64,000 bases of DNA from Luteolibacter arcticus. Lineage in GTDB: Bacteria > Verrucomicrobiota > Verrucomicrobiia > Verrucomicrobiales > Akkermansiaceae. Shown here piece by piece: positions 1 to 15,841 of the stretch (within the stretch, counting starts at the first letter, position 1; each line of letters begins with the position of its first letter). Location of the stretch: the NCBI RefSeq assembly GCF_025950235.1, contig NZ_JAPDDT010000010.1, positions 1-64,000 of the forward strand. Reading direction: 5' to 3'. Under the pieces are notes generated by a model. That model was not told where the DNA came from. It worked only from the letters and a program-made list of their open reading frames with translations, and ran no database searches. Made by a program: the position numbers and the translations under genes.

Positions 1-92
1 CGACGATCCCGGCACGCGGTGGCGAACAAGCCCGGGCAATCCAGCGAACTCAGAAAGCGTGCCGAACACTATTGGCATCTTGCCCGAGTCCG

Positions 93-180
93 TTGCGGAG
101 GCGTCTCGCCTCCGTTCCCTAAAGCCCCAGTCCGGGCGGGACGCCCCGACAACGGACTGGAGCGAGACGCTCCAGCTACG
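93..180. repeat. REP-like cluster of three small hairpins downstream of rpoC
   Basis: Three imperfect palindromes lie head to tail: GGAGGCGTCTCGCCTCC (97-113), a GGGCGGGACGCCCCG-like stem (about 134-149), and CTGGAGCGAGACGCTCCAG (157-175). All share the core CGTCTCG/CGAGACG. The arrangement resembles a bacterial interspersed mosaic element rather than a gene. All three forward frames are open across 1-90, so a gene end to the left of the window cannot be excluded, but I see no recognisable protein there. Function unknown; such elements often lie in 3' untranslated regions. Confidence 0.55.
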
Positions 181-207
181 AGATATCCTCCACCCCGCTG
201 CATGCAC

Positions 208-243
208 GAAAAAGCCCGGCCGCACTTTCGCACGGCCGGGCTT
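208..243 (-). terminator. Rho-independent terminator of rpoC
   Basis: Read on the minus strand, a perfect GC-rich stem AAGCCCGGCCG / CGGCCGGGCTT with a short loop is followed at once by a run of five T. It lies about 23 bases past the rpoC stop and should end the whole secE-rpoC transcription unit. The str operon genes (rpsL, rpsG, fusA) that often follow rpoC are absent. Confidence 0.85.
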
Positions 244-265
244 GGAATGATTTTCTGACGATCGG

Positions 266-4423
<4,158 letters not shown>

Positions 4424-4467
4424 GATATCTCTAGCTTGTTAGGTTATCGGTTCGTGGTTGGGGCCAA

Positions 4468-8355
<3,888 letters not shown>

Positions 8356-8505
8356 GGCTGGTAGTAGTGCTGCTTGCGAGTTGAGCCCGGACCGCGAACG
8401 GCCGGGCGAATGAGATTCAGAGAATGGAAAGGGAGTCCGGGATCGGCGGAAACGGTCGCTTGTTGGGAGGGATCGTGTGACGGCTTCCGCCGGTTCCGGA
8501 AAAGG

Positions 8506-8540
8506 CTTCGCGACCCCGCATCAAGCGGGGTCGCGAAGCA
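8506..8540 (-). terminator. Hairpin between rplL and rpoB (probable attenuator)
   Basis: A perfect 14-bp stem (GCTTCGCGACCCCG / CGGGGTCGCGAAGC) with a 7-base loop lies just after the rplL stop. On the minus strand it is followed by CTTTT. Many bacteria place a partial terminator or RNase III site here, so that ribosomal proteins are made in excess of RNA polymerase subunits. The position and the T tract support attenuation; how leaky it is cannot be read from sequence. Confidence 0.7.
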
Positions 8541-8555
8541 AATCCGGGAACTGGA

Positions 8556-8927
8556 TTACTTGAGGTCGATCTTGGCACCAGCTTCTTCGAGCTTCTTCTT
8601 GGCGGCTTCGGCGGCGTCCTTGGAGACACCTTCGAGCACCTTGGTAGGAGCACTTTCGACGAGCTTCTTCGCATCCGCAAGGCCGAGGCCCGGCGAGACT
8701 TCGCGGACGGCCTTGATGACGGCGATCTTGTTCGCACCACCGTCGGTGATGACGACGTCGAATTCGGTCTTTTCTTCAGCGACTTCGGCCACGGCAGCGG
8801 GACCGGCGACGCCGACAGGAGCTGCGGCGGAAACGCCCCAGGTCTCTTCCAGCTTCTTCACGAGGTCGGCAGCTTCCAGAACGGTGAGCTTGCCGAGTTC
8901 TTCAACGAGTTGTTCGATATTGGCCAT
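8556..8927 (-). CDS. rplL: 50S ribosomal protein L7/L12
   Basis: Stalk protein of the large subunit, 123 aa, which recruits translational GTPases. The N-terminal dimerisation domain ([23 protein letters not shown] begins it) is followed by an Ala/Pro/Val hinge at about 35-50. The C-terminal factor-binding domain ([20 protein letters not shown], then [12 protein letters not shown]) is typical. It has a clear Shine-Dalgarno sequence, AGGAG, about 7 bases before the ATG, unlike rplJ and rplA; this fits the need for several L7/L12 copies per ribosome. Confidence 0.97.
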   Translation of the reverse strand: MANIEQLVEELGKLTVLEAADLVKKLEETWGVSAAAPVGVAGPAAVAEVAEEKTEFDVVITDGGANKIAVIKAVREVSPGLGLADAKKLVESAPTKVLEGVSKDAAEAAKKKLEEAGAKIDLK

Positions 8928-9063
8928 TGTATTTCTCCTTTGCGGTATCGTCGCACCCGGAAGCTTCCGGACATTTCAGAGTGGCGCCGCCACCCCGACG
9001 AGGAACCATTATGGGTTCAGGCGGCAGCGCGGAGACGCCATCGCCATCGGGTCAGATTGTTTG

Positions 9064-9669
9064 TCAGGCTTCGGCGGCAGGTTCCGCGGCGGCTTCCGCC
9101 ACCGGCTCGGCGGCAGCTTCGGCAGCAGGTGCCTCGGCAGCCGGAGCTTCTGCAGCTTCGGTGGATTCTTCGGCTTCGTCCTTCTTGGAGTCGGCGTCGG
9201 GATTGAACTTCTTCTGGATGACACGGGCGATCCGGGTGGACGGCTCGAGGATCGTGGCAAGCAGTTGGGAAAGGATGGCTTCGCGGGACGGGATGTCGGC
9301 GATTGCCTTGAGCTTGTCGGCGTCAAGGACGGCGTCACCCAGGATGCCGACCTTCATTTCCGGCTTCTTGAACTCCTTTTCGAAGTTCTTGATGGCCTTG
9401 GCGGCGGCGAAGACTTCGGCCTCACCGGTGATGAAGGCGGTCTGGCCGACCAGCGAGTCGCCAATATCCGGGCGACCGGCTTCGGCGAGGGCCTTCTTCA
9501 CGTAGGTGTTCTTGGCGACGTGGCACTCGGCGCCGGCCGCATTGAGGCGGTTGCGGAGCTCGGAGAACTGCGGGACCGTCATGCCGGTGTAATCCACCAC
9601 GAGCACGTACGGCGAGGCGTTCACCTTTTCGAGCAGACCGTCGATGATGACTTTCTTGTCGGGATTCAT
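9064..9669 (-). CDS. rplJ: 50S ribosomal protein L10 with acidic Ala-rich tail
   Basis: Stalk base protein L10, 201 aa; it binds 23S rRNA and anchors L7/L12 dimers. The body (MNPDKKVIIDGLLEKVNASP, then VVDYTGMTVPQFSELRNRL) is standard. The last 40 or so residues are an Ala/Glu/Pro repeat (EAPAAEAPAAEAAAEP and similar), making the protein about 30 residues longer than most L10. The tail follows the helix that normally binds L7/L12 and is encoded by near-repetitive GCC/GCG/GAA codons, so it probably grew by slippage. It lies between rplA and rplL; no obvious Shine-Dalgarno sequence. Confidence 0.96.
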   Translation of the reverse strand: MNPDKKVIIDGLLEKVNASPYVLVVDYTGMTVPQFSELRNRLNAAGAECHVAKNTYVKKALAEAGRPDIGDSLVGQTAFITGEAEVFAAAKAIKNFEKEFKKPEMKVGILGDAVLDADKLKAIADIPSREAILSQLLATILEPSTRIARVIQKKFNPDADSKKDEAEESTEAAEAPAAEAPAAEAAAEPVAEAAAEPAAEA

Positions 9670-9682
9670 GGTCGTGGGATGA

Positions 9683-10384
9683 TTAGACGGACTTGGTGTA
9701 AACGCTGGATTCCAGCGGGATGCCCGGGGACATCGAGGCGGCGACCGTCACGCTGCGGACGAAGTTGCCCTTGGCGGATGGTGGCTTGGCGCGCACCACG
9801 CTGTCGATGAAGGCGCGGGCGTTTTCAACCAGGGCTTCTTCGGAGAAGGAGGACTTGCCGACGGCGCCGGAGACGTTGCCGTTCTTGTCGAGCTTGTAGT
9901 CGATACGGCCGGCCTTGACTTCCTTGACCGCCTTGGCGGTGTCGTCGGTCACGGTGCCGGTTTTCGGGTTCGGCATCAGGCCGCGGGGACCGAGGACACG
10001 GGCGATCTTGCGGACTTCGGTCATCGCATCCGGCGTGGCGATCGCCACGTCGAAGTCGGTGAAGCCGCCTTGGACGCGCTTGATGAGTTCCTCGAAGCCG
10101 ACGAATTCTGCACCGGCGGCGGTGGCTGCCTCAGCGGCGGCACCGGCGGCGAAGACGGCGACGCGGACGTTCTTGCCGGAGCCGTGAGGCAGGGCAACCG
10201 AACCACGGACCATCTGGTCGCTCTTGCGGGGATCCACGCCGAGGTGGAAGGAAACGGTGACGGTAGGATCGAACTTCGGAGCCGGGAATTTCTTCACGGT
10301 GCCGACAGCTTCTTCCAAGCCGTAGGACTTGCCGGCCGGCACGAGGGCGGCGGCTTTTTCGTAGCGCTTGCTGCGGTTCTTCAT
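9683..10384 (-). CDS. rplA: 50S ribosomal protein L1
   Basis: L1 stalk protein, which binds 23S rRNA and the E-site tRNA; 233 aa from MKNRSKRYEKAAALVP. A longer in-frame start at 10480 exists, but it would add 32 unrelated residues and overlap rplK, so the internal ATG is preferred. The two-domain L1 signature is visible: GSVALPHGSGKNVRVAVFA at about 75-93, the domain around FVGFEELIKRVQGGF, then VLGPRGLMPNPKTGTV near 130-145. It belongs to the L11-L1-L10-L7/L12 set; L1 usually autoregulates its own mRNA, but I did not identify its binding site. Confidence 0.97.
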   Translation of the reverse strand: MKNRSKRYEKAAALVPAGKSYGLEEAVGTVKKFPAPKFDPTVTVSFHLGVDPRKSDQMVRGSVALPHGSGKNVRVAVFAAGAAAEAATAAGAEFVGFEELIKRVQGGFTDFDVAIATPDAMTEVRKIARVLGPRGLMPNPKTGTVTDDTAKAVKEVKAGRIDYKLDKNGNVSGAVGKSSFSEEALVENARAFIDSVVRAKPPSAKGNFVRSVTVAASMSPGIPLESSVYTKSV

Positions 10385-10466
10385 GTTTCGTTTTTGCAGT
10401 GCTGGCGGACTTGAAGCAGCCCTCCTGCGGTTTTTTGCGGCACTCCGGAGAGCGCCGCGGAAAGGA

Positions 10467-10895
10467 TTACATTCCTTCAATTTCCAGACCCATCTGGCGG
10501 GCGGTGCCGGCCAGGATGCGGGCGGCAGCCTCGGGGTCCTTGGTGTTCAGGTCGGGCATCTTGATGGCCACGACTTCCATGAGCTTGGCCTTGGTCAGCT
10601 TGCCGACCTTGATCTTGTTCGGCTCCTTGGAACCGGAGGCAAGACCAGCGGCCTTCTTCAGCAGGTTGCCCGCGGGGGGCTTCTTGGTGATGAAGGTGAA
10701 GCTCTTGTCCTTGTAGACCGAGATCACGACCGGCAACACGTCGCCGGCTTGGCTCTGGGTCTGGGCGTTGAACTCCTTGCAGAAGCCCATGATATTCACA
10801 CCGGCTTGGCCGAGAGCGGGACCGACGGGCGGGGACGGGTTGGCGGCTCCAGCAGGAATCTGGAGCTTGATGACTTTAACGACTTCCTTGGCCAT
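10467..10895 (-). CDS. rplK: 50S ribosomal protein L11
   Basis: L11 of the GTPase-associated centre, 142 aa. The conserved N-terminus ([20 protein letters not shown], then [20 protein letters not shown]) and the C-terminal RNA-binding domain ([24 protein letters not shown] end) are both present. The length matches the family exactly. It sits 39 bases after nusG on the same strand, the standard nusG-rplK order. Confidence 0.98.
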   Translation of the reverse strand: MAKEVVKVIKLQIPAGAANPSPPVGPALGQAGVNIMGFCKEFNAQTQSQAGDVLPVVISVYKDKSFTFITKKPPAGNLLKKAAGLASGSKEPNKIKVGKLTKAKLMEVVAIKMPDLNTKDPEAAARILAGTARQMGLEIEGM

Positions 10896-10934
10896 GGTGG
10901 TAAAAGGATTGCGGGATGTGGTGCGGTTCTAAGT

Positions 10935-11501
10935 TCAGGCGCGTTCGACCTGCCAGTATTCGAGTTCCACGGGCGTCGAGCGGCCGAAGATCGTGACCGC
11001 AACGCGCAGCTTGCCGCGCTCGGGGTCGATTTCCTCGACGATGCCATTCTGGCTCTGGAACGGACCGTCGGCCACCTTCACGGTGTCGCCGACTTCGAAA
11101 CTGATCGCGGGGCGCGCGTGCTCTTCGCGCTCCTTGATTTGGGAAAGCATGGCGTCCACCTCGCCTTGGCGCATCGGGATCGGACGGTCCTTGGTTCCGG
11201 CGAAGCCGATCACGCCTTCCATCTCCTTGATGAAGTACCAGGTCCTCTCGACGAGCTGGTTGTCGGGCGTGAGCAGGTTCATGTTCACGATGATGTAGCC
11301 GGGGAAGAACTTCCGCTTGGTGGAGGTCTTCTTGCCGCGGCGGATCTCGGACACCATCTCGGTGGGAACCAGCACTTCGTAGATGAATTCACCCATCTCC
11401 TCGGATTCGCGCTGGCGCAGGATGCGCTCCCTCACGCGGCCTTCCTGTCCGGACAGGACATGGACAACGTACCACTGGTTCTCTGGAGACGGGGCAGGCA
11501 T
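10935..11501 (-). CDS. nusG: Transcription termination/antitermination factor NusG
   Basis: 188 aa. The N-terminal NGN domain (WYVVHVLSGQEGRVRERI) binds the beta' clamp helices. The C-terminal KOW domain (VGDTVKVADGPFQSQNGIVE near 130-150) contacts S10 or Rho. There is no extra domain II, so it is a compact NusG. Located between secE and rplK as in most bacteria, which supports orthology rather than a paralogous RfaH-like factor. Confidence 0.97.
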   Translation of the reverse strand: MPAPSPENQWYVVHVLSGQEGRVRERILRQRESEEMGEFIYEVLVPTEMVSEIRRGKKTSTKRKFFPGYIIVNMNLLTPDNQLVERTWYFIKEMEGVIGFAGTKDRPIPMRQGEVDAMLSQIKEREEHARPAISFEVGDTVKVADGPFQSQNGIVEEIDPERGKLRVAVTIFGRSTPVELEYWQVERA

Positions 11502-11547
11502 GATGGGATCGAAAAGAGCGGGCGGGGCGGGAAAAAACGGAAAAACA

Positions 11548-11775
11548 TCAGCGCCCGAAGGACGTGATGAACTCGAGGACGTAAACGCAGATGAAGTCCC
11601 ACAGCGACACGAAGCCGGCCAGCAGGATGGTGGCGATCAGCACGACCACGGTGGAATCGGTGAGTTCCTTGTACTTCTTGAAACCCTTCACCTTCGGGTC
11701 GGACTCCCAAGGCCAATTGGCCTTGCGGAGCTCGCCTTTCACTTCGCCGACGAAACGTGAGACTTTTGCGAACAT
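11548..11775 (-). CDS. secE: Preprotein translocase subunit SecE
   Basis: Single-span SecE, 75 aa from MFAKVSRFVGEVKGELRKAN. The amphipathic cytoplasmic helix (VKGELRKANWPW) and one transmembrane helix (TVVVLIATILLAGFVSLWDF) match the short SecE type. The longest ORF begins upstream at 11844 but would run into the tRNA-Trp gene, so that extension is rejected. It partners SecY and SecG in the inner membrane. Neighbours tRNA-Trp and nusG give the classic context. Confidence 0.95.
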   Translation of the reverse strand: MFAKVSRFVGEVKGELRKANWPWESDPKVKGFKKYKELTDSTVVVLIATILLAGFVSLWDFICVYVLEFITSFGR

Positions 11776-11810
11776 GCCGAGGAAACTTGAAGAAACGAGG
11801 AGGGAAAGGG

Positions 11811-11886
11811 TGGCACGGAAGGTGGGACTCGAACCCACAACCAACGGTTTTGGAGACCGCTACTCTACCAATTGAGCTACTTCCGT
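11811..11886 (-). tRNA. tRNA-Trp (anticodon CCA)
   Basis: Cloverleaf read on the minus strand: the 7-bp acceptor stem ACGGAAG/CTTCCGT (11880-11886 with 11815-11821), D-loop AGCTCAATTGGTAGAGT, anticodon loop with CCA (CTCCAAA), and T-arm GGGTTCGAGTCCC. Discriminator G and an encoded CCA end at 11811-11813. It lies between tuf and secE, as in many bacteria. Confidence 0.96.
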
Positions 11887-11919
11887 ATTGAGATTCCCTT
11901 GATGAGACCGGTGGAGGCG

Positions 11920-12000
11920 ATGGCGGGGCACCCCGGCAAGTTGCCGAAGTGCCCCGAAATTCGTCCCAGCCTGATGTCGCGGGGCGACAGACTGGGGGCC
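11920..12000 (-). other. Structured spacer between tuf and tRNA-Trp
   Basis: Two potential hairpins fill this spacer: GGGGCAC...GTGCCCC enclosing CGGCAA/TTGCCG (about 11925-11957), and CCCAG...TGTCGC/GCGACA...CTGGG (about 11967-11998). Neither is followed by a T run on the minus strand. They may be processing sites that separate tuf mRNA from the tRNA, or a weak terminator; I cannot choose between these from sequence. Confidence 0.4.
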
Positions 12001-12014
12001 CTCCTTAGGGTTAG

Positions 12015-13196
12015 TCAAAGAATTTCGCTAACACGACCGGCACCCACGGTGCGGCCGCCTTCGCGAATGGCGAAACGCATGGTCTGCTCCATGGCGATCG
12101 GCGTGATGAGCTCGACTTCGAGGTTCACGTTGTCGCCTGGCATGACCATCTCGACACCTTCCGGCAGCTTGATGCTTCCGGTCACGTCGGTGGTGCGGAA
12201 GTAGAACTGCGGGCGGTAGTTCGAGAAGAACGGGGTGTGACGGCCGCCTTCTTCCTTGGACAAGACGTAGATCTCACCCTTGAACTTGGCGTGCGCCTTG
12301 ACCGAACCCGGCTTGGCGATGACCTGGCCGCGCTCGACCTGATCCTTCTTCAGACCGCGGATCAGGAGACCCACGTTGTCACCGGCGCGACCTTCGTCGA
12401 GCAGCTTGCGGAACATTTCGATGTCCGTGACGGTGGTCTTCTGAGTGTCGCGGATGCCGACGATCTCGATTTCCTCCATCTTCTTGACGATGCCACGCTC
12501 GACACGACCGGTGACGACCGTTCCACGACCTTCGATCGAGAACACGTCTTCCACGGGCATGAGGAAGGGCTTGTCGATGGCGCGCTCTGGCTCCGGGATG
12601 TAGGAGTCAACGGCGTCCATCAGCTTGAAGATGTTGGCCTTCTGGTCGGCGTCGCCGTCGAGGGCTGCCTTGGCGGAGCCCTTCACGATCGGGATCTCGT
12701 CGCCGGGGAATTCGTAGGACGAAAGGAGGTCGCGGATTTCCATCTCGACCAGCTCAAGGAGTTCTTCGTCATCGACGAGGTCCACCTTGTTCATGAACAC
12801 CACGAGGGCAGGCACACCGACCTGGCGTGCAAGCAGGATGTGCTCGCGGGTCTGTGGCATCGGGCCGTCGGCAGCGGACACCACGAGGATGCCACCGTCC
12901 ATCTGGGCTGCGCCGGTGATCATGTTCTTCACATAGTCGGCGTGACCTGGACAGTCGACGTGAGCGTAGTGGCGCTTCTCGGTTTCGTATTCGACGTGGG
13001 CGGTGTTGATGGTGATACCGCGCTCGCGCTCCTCGGGAGCGGCGTCGATGTCGGCATAGCTCTTCTTTTCCGCAAATCCTTTGTCGGCCAGCGTGTTGGT
13101 GATGGCTGCGGTGAGGGTGGTCTTGCCGTGGTCGACGTGACCGATGGTGCCGATGTTGACGTGCGGCTTGTTCCGCTTGAATGCTTCTTTGGCCAT
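12015..13196 (-). CDS. tuf: Elongation factor Tu
   Basis: EF-Tu GTPase, 393 aa from [20 protein letters not shown]; it delivers aminoacyl-tRNA to the ribosome. G1 GHVDHGKT is at about residues 18-25, G3 DCPGHADY near 81, and G4 NKVD near 136, with domains II and III complete to RVSEIL. An upstream in-frame ATG at 13235 adds a 13-residue non-family extension and is rejected. It is flanked by tRNA-Thr and tRNA-Trp on the same strand, so the three are probably co-transcribed. No second tuf copy is in the window. Confidence 0.98.
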   Translation of the reverse strand: MAKEAFKRNKPHVNIGTIGHVDHGKTTLTAAITNTLADKGFAEKKSYADIDAAPEERERGITINTAHVEYETEKRHYAHVDCPGHADYVKNMITGAAQMDGGILVVSAADGPMPQTREHILLARQVGVPALVVFMNKVDLVDDEELLELVEMEIRDLLSSYEFPGDEIPIVKGSAKAALDGDADQKANIFKLMDAVDSYIPEPERAIDKPFLMPVEDVFSIEGRGTVVTGRVERGIVKKMEEIEIVGIRDTQKTTVTDIEMFRKLLDEGRAGDNVGLLIRGLKKDQVERGQVIAKPGSVKAHAKFKGEIYVLSKEEGGRHTPFFSNYRPQFYFRTTDVTGSIKLPEGVEMVMPGDNVNLEVELITPIAMEQTMRFAIREGGRTVGAGRVSEIL

Positions 13197-13243
13197 GGTG
13201 GTGGTAATTTCGCGATTGCTGCTCGTCCGGGTCATGCGGCCGC

Positions 13244-13318
<75 letters not shown>

Positions 13319-13439
13319 CTTACGGCGTTGACGCTGGACCCGGACGGGAGATCAAGAAGTTCGGAGGGGCTTTGAATGGAGAAAAGGCCCCCCGAATTTC
13401 CTGGTCGGTTCCGGGAAAAGCGGGGCGCAAGCTGAACGA

Positions 13440-13525
13440 AGCCCATCACCCTGTCAAAAAAAATATCTATTGGAAGAAGATTTATCGTAAAATGGCGAAA
13501 ACCCATTCAATTTCAGTGAATTGCA
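13440..13525 (-). promoter_or_regulatory. AT-rich upstream region of the tRNA-Thr/tuf unit
   Basis: In otherwise GC-rich DNA this block is strongly AT-rich, with an A8 tract and the minus-strand hexamer TTGACA at about 13454-13459. It is the only long AT-rich segment between the tRNA-Thr gene and the ymdB-like gene, and the most likely place for the promoter of the translation operon. I could not find a convincing -10 box at 16-18 bases from TTGACA, so the exact promoter is unassigned. Confidence 0.35.
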
Positions 13526-13539
13526 GGCCCCCTTGAACG

Positions 13540-14361
13540 TCATGCGGGGGCATCTGCGGTCTCTTCTGTGACAATCAACCGGTTGAAGCGCGAGATCTCC
13601 AGGCATCGGCCGGTCGCCAGATCGATGTCCACCACCGCCCCGCACAGCCGGACCGGGCCGGTGGCGATGGGGAAACGGGTCGGCATGCCGGTCCTGAAAC
13701 GCCACACCACGGACTCCGGCGCCCGTCCCAGCACCGACTCCTCCGGCCCGCACATTCCGGCATCGGTCAGGCAGCCCGTGCCGCCCGCGAGAATCCGCTC
13801 GTCCGCCGTCTGGACGTGGGTGTGGGTCCCGACCACGGCCGAAACCTTGCCATCCAGCGCCCAGCCCATAGCGATCTTTTCGCTGGTGGTCTCGGCGTGG
13901 AAATCGAGGAAAATCGCCTGCACCCCCTCCCCCCGCAGCCGCTCGGCCTCCGCTTCCACCATCAGGAACGGGTTTTCCAAGGGCGGTTGCATGAACGAGC
14001 GCCCCTGCGCCTGAATCACCGCGACCCGGCCTTTCGGCGTCTCAAGGACCACCGAACCTTGGCCGGGAGTCTCCGCCGGATAGTTGATCGGCCGCAGCAG
14101 CCGCGGCTCGGTCGGCAGGTAGTCCACGATTTCCTGCTGGTCCCACACGTGGTCGCCGGTGGTGATCACCGCGGCCCCGGCACGCAGCAGGTCAATCGCG
14201 ATGCGCGGTGTAATCCCCCGCCCTCCGGCGGCGTTCTCCCCGTTGACGATGATGAAATCGAGCGCCAGTTCCTTGCGCAGGAGGGGCAAATGCTCGATCA
14301 CGGCCTTGCGACCGGGTTCGCCAACGATGTCACCAAGGAAAAGGATGCGGATCGACTCCAT
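13540..14361 (-). CDS. ymdB: YmdB-family metallophosphoesterase (cyclic-nucleotide phosphodiesterase)
   Basis: 273 aa, the usual length of the TIGR00282/YmdB family. Metal-binding motifs run in order: LGDIVGEPGR (about 9-18), NGENAAGGRG (about 40-49), TTGDHVWD (about 67-74) and VGTHTHVQTAD (about 178-188), then TDAGMCGP. Family members are dinuclear-metal phosphodiesterases acting on 2',3'- or 3',5'-cyclic nucleotides, and in Bacillus YmdB affects RNA turnover and biofilm decisions. It is the last minus-strand gene before the divergent amidase; often it sits next to rny, which is not seen here. Confidence 0.9.
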   Translation of the reverse strand: MESIRILFLGDIVGEPGRKAVIEHLPLLRKELALDFIIVNGENAAGGRGITPRIAIDLLRAGAAVITTGDHVWDQQEIVDYLPTEPRLLRPINYPAETPGQGSVVLETPKGRVAVIQAQGRSFMQPPLENPFLMVEAEAERLRGEGVQAIFLDFHAETTSEKIAMGWALDGKVSAVVGTHTHVQTADERILAGGTGCLTDAGMCGPEESVLGRAPESVVWRFRTGMPTRFPIATGPVRLCGAVVDIDLATGRCLEISRFNRLIVTEETADAPA

Positions 14362-14448
14362 AAAACGGGGGAAGGTTGGCCGGCGCTCGCCTGCCCCGGC
14401 CCGCGAGGCTTACCCCTCAAGCGTCCCGTGCGCCAAGCCTATTCCCCG

Positions 14449-15711
14449 ATGACTTCCCGCTCCGCTCCGCTCTGGATCGTGCTTTTCGTGGCCCTCGCCG
14501 CCGCCCTCTGGTGGTGGAAAAAGCCGGTCGCGCCGCTGCCACCGCCCGGTCCAATTCCCCCACCCCCAGCTCTTTCCGACTTGGCGGGAATTCCCGACTG
14601 GGCGTCGCTGAACCGCTACCAATCCACCATCACCCGTGCCGACTTCCTGCGGCTGATGGATCAGGTTTTCACCGTCTCCCCAGCCTGGCGCGACTGGATC
14701 GAGGTCGGCGAAGACGACGCCAAGATCCGCACCAATGACGGCGAGTTCCTGCGCCTGCGCTTTGCCCCGGAAGGCCTCGCCAGCCCGCCGCCGCGCTACT
14801 GGCGGGCCATCTCCGAACTCCCGCCAGCACCGCCGGATCGCCCGCTCGCCGGCCTGAAAATCGCCATTGATCCCGGCCACATCGGCGGCCGCTGGGGCAA
14901 GATGGAGGAGCGCTGGTTCCAGATCCCCGGCAGCCTGCCGGTGCAGGAGGGCGACATGACACTTCAGGTCGCCAAGCTCCTGAAACCCAAGCTCGAAGCC
15001 CTCGGCGCCACCGTCACCATGGTCCGCAACGAGACCGAGCCGGTCACCCCGATCCGCCCGGAGATGCTTCAGGACGAGGCCCGCACCAGCAATACCGGCG
15101 GCAACATCGCCCGGCTCGCCGAGCGCCTCTTCTACCGCACCGCCGAAATCCGCGCCCGGGCCAAGCTCGTCAACGACACCCTCAAGCCCGACCTCGTCCT
15201 CTGCCTCCATTTCAATGCCGACGAATGGGGCGACCCGGCCTCCCCCACCCTCGTCCCGGCGAACCATTTCCACATGATCCTCAATGGCGGCTACACTGAT
15301 GACGAGGTCGCCCTCGCCGATCAGCGCCACGACCTGCTGGAGAAGCTGCTGCAAGGCATCCACGACGAGGAACGCAAGCTGGCCGCCAGCGCCGCCGACG
15401 CCTTCGTCGAGAAATCCGGCATGCCGCCCTACCTCTATAACCCGGCCGCCAAGAACCATCGCAACGTGGACGGCAACCCTTACCTGTGGGCCCGCAATCT
15501 CCTCGCAAACCGCATCTACCAGTGCCCGGTCGTCTATTTCGAGCCCTACGTGATGAACTCGACCGAGGACCACGCCCGCATCCAGGCCGGCGACTACGAA
15601 GGCGAGCGCGAAGTCTGGGGAAAGCTGCGGCCATCCATCTTCCGCGAGTATGCCGACTGCGTCGCGCTCGGCCTGAAGCGCTATTTCCAGGCGCGTCCTC
15701 GAAGCGAGTAA
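14449..15711 (+). CDS. N-acetylmuramoyl-L-alanine amidase (Amidase_3)
   Basis: Zn-dependent peptidoglycan amidase, 420 aa from MTSRSAPLWIVLFVALAAAL. One N-terminal membrane anchor (about 8-24) is followed by a proline-rich linker, so the enzyme faces the periplasm. The catalytic domain begins near residue 135 with IAIDPGHIGGRWG (Zn His), then the Zn Glu region (EGDMTLQVAKLL) and LCLHFNADEWG (Zn His, about 254). A long insert between the two metal sites is unlike minimal AmiC. The longest ORF starts upstream inside the divergent ymdB gene and is rejected. Confidence 0.87.
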   Translation: MTSRSAPLWIVLFVALAAALWWWKKPVAPLPPPGPIPPPPALSDLAGIPDWASLNRYQSTITRADFLRLMDQVFTVSPAWRDWIEVGEDDAKIRTNDGEFLRLRFAPEGLASPPPRYWRAISELPPAPPDRPLAGLKIAIDPGHIGGRWGKMEERWFQIPGSLPVQEGDMTLQVAKLLKPKLEALGATVTMVRNETEPVTPIRPEMLQDEARTSNTGGNIARLAERLFYRTAEIRARAKLVNDTLKPDLVLCLHFNADEWGDPASPTLVPANHFHMILNGGYTDDEVALADQRHDLLEKLLQGIHDEERKLAASAADAFVEKSGMPPYLYNPAAKNHRNVDGNPYLWARNLLANRIYQCPVVYFEPYVMNSTEDHARIQAGDYEGEREVWGKLRPSIFREYADCVALGLKRYFQARPRSE

Positions 15712-15790
15712 CCCGGATCTCGGCCGGCTTCGTAGCAGAACAGCTGCGCCATTCTGGCTTCTGGCGGTCCTGAATCGCCACCCAAAAATG
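15712..15790. other. Short spacer with a possible repeat
   Basis: The segment around 15731-15765 (GTAGCAGAACAGCTGCGCC then ATTCTGG) contains CAGCTG within a loose inverted repeat and does not look like coding sequence. I suspect another interspersed repeat but see only one copy here, so this is a guess. Confidence 0.25.
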
Positions 15791-15841
15791 CGACAGCATC
15801 TGGAGATAGACGACCGGGCCAGAAAACGTTTAATCCCCTCC

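Noticed and set aside
2..250. Open frames at the left edge, e.g. DDPGTRWRTSPG...
   Set aside because: All three plus frames are open here and the second half is palindromic repeat DNA; no recognisable protein.
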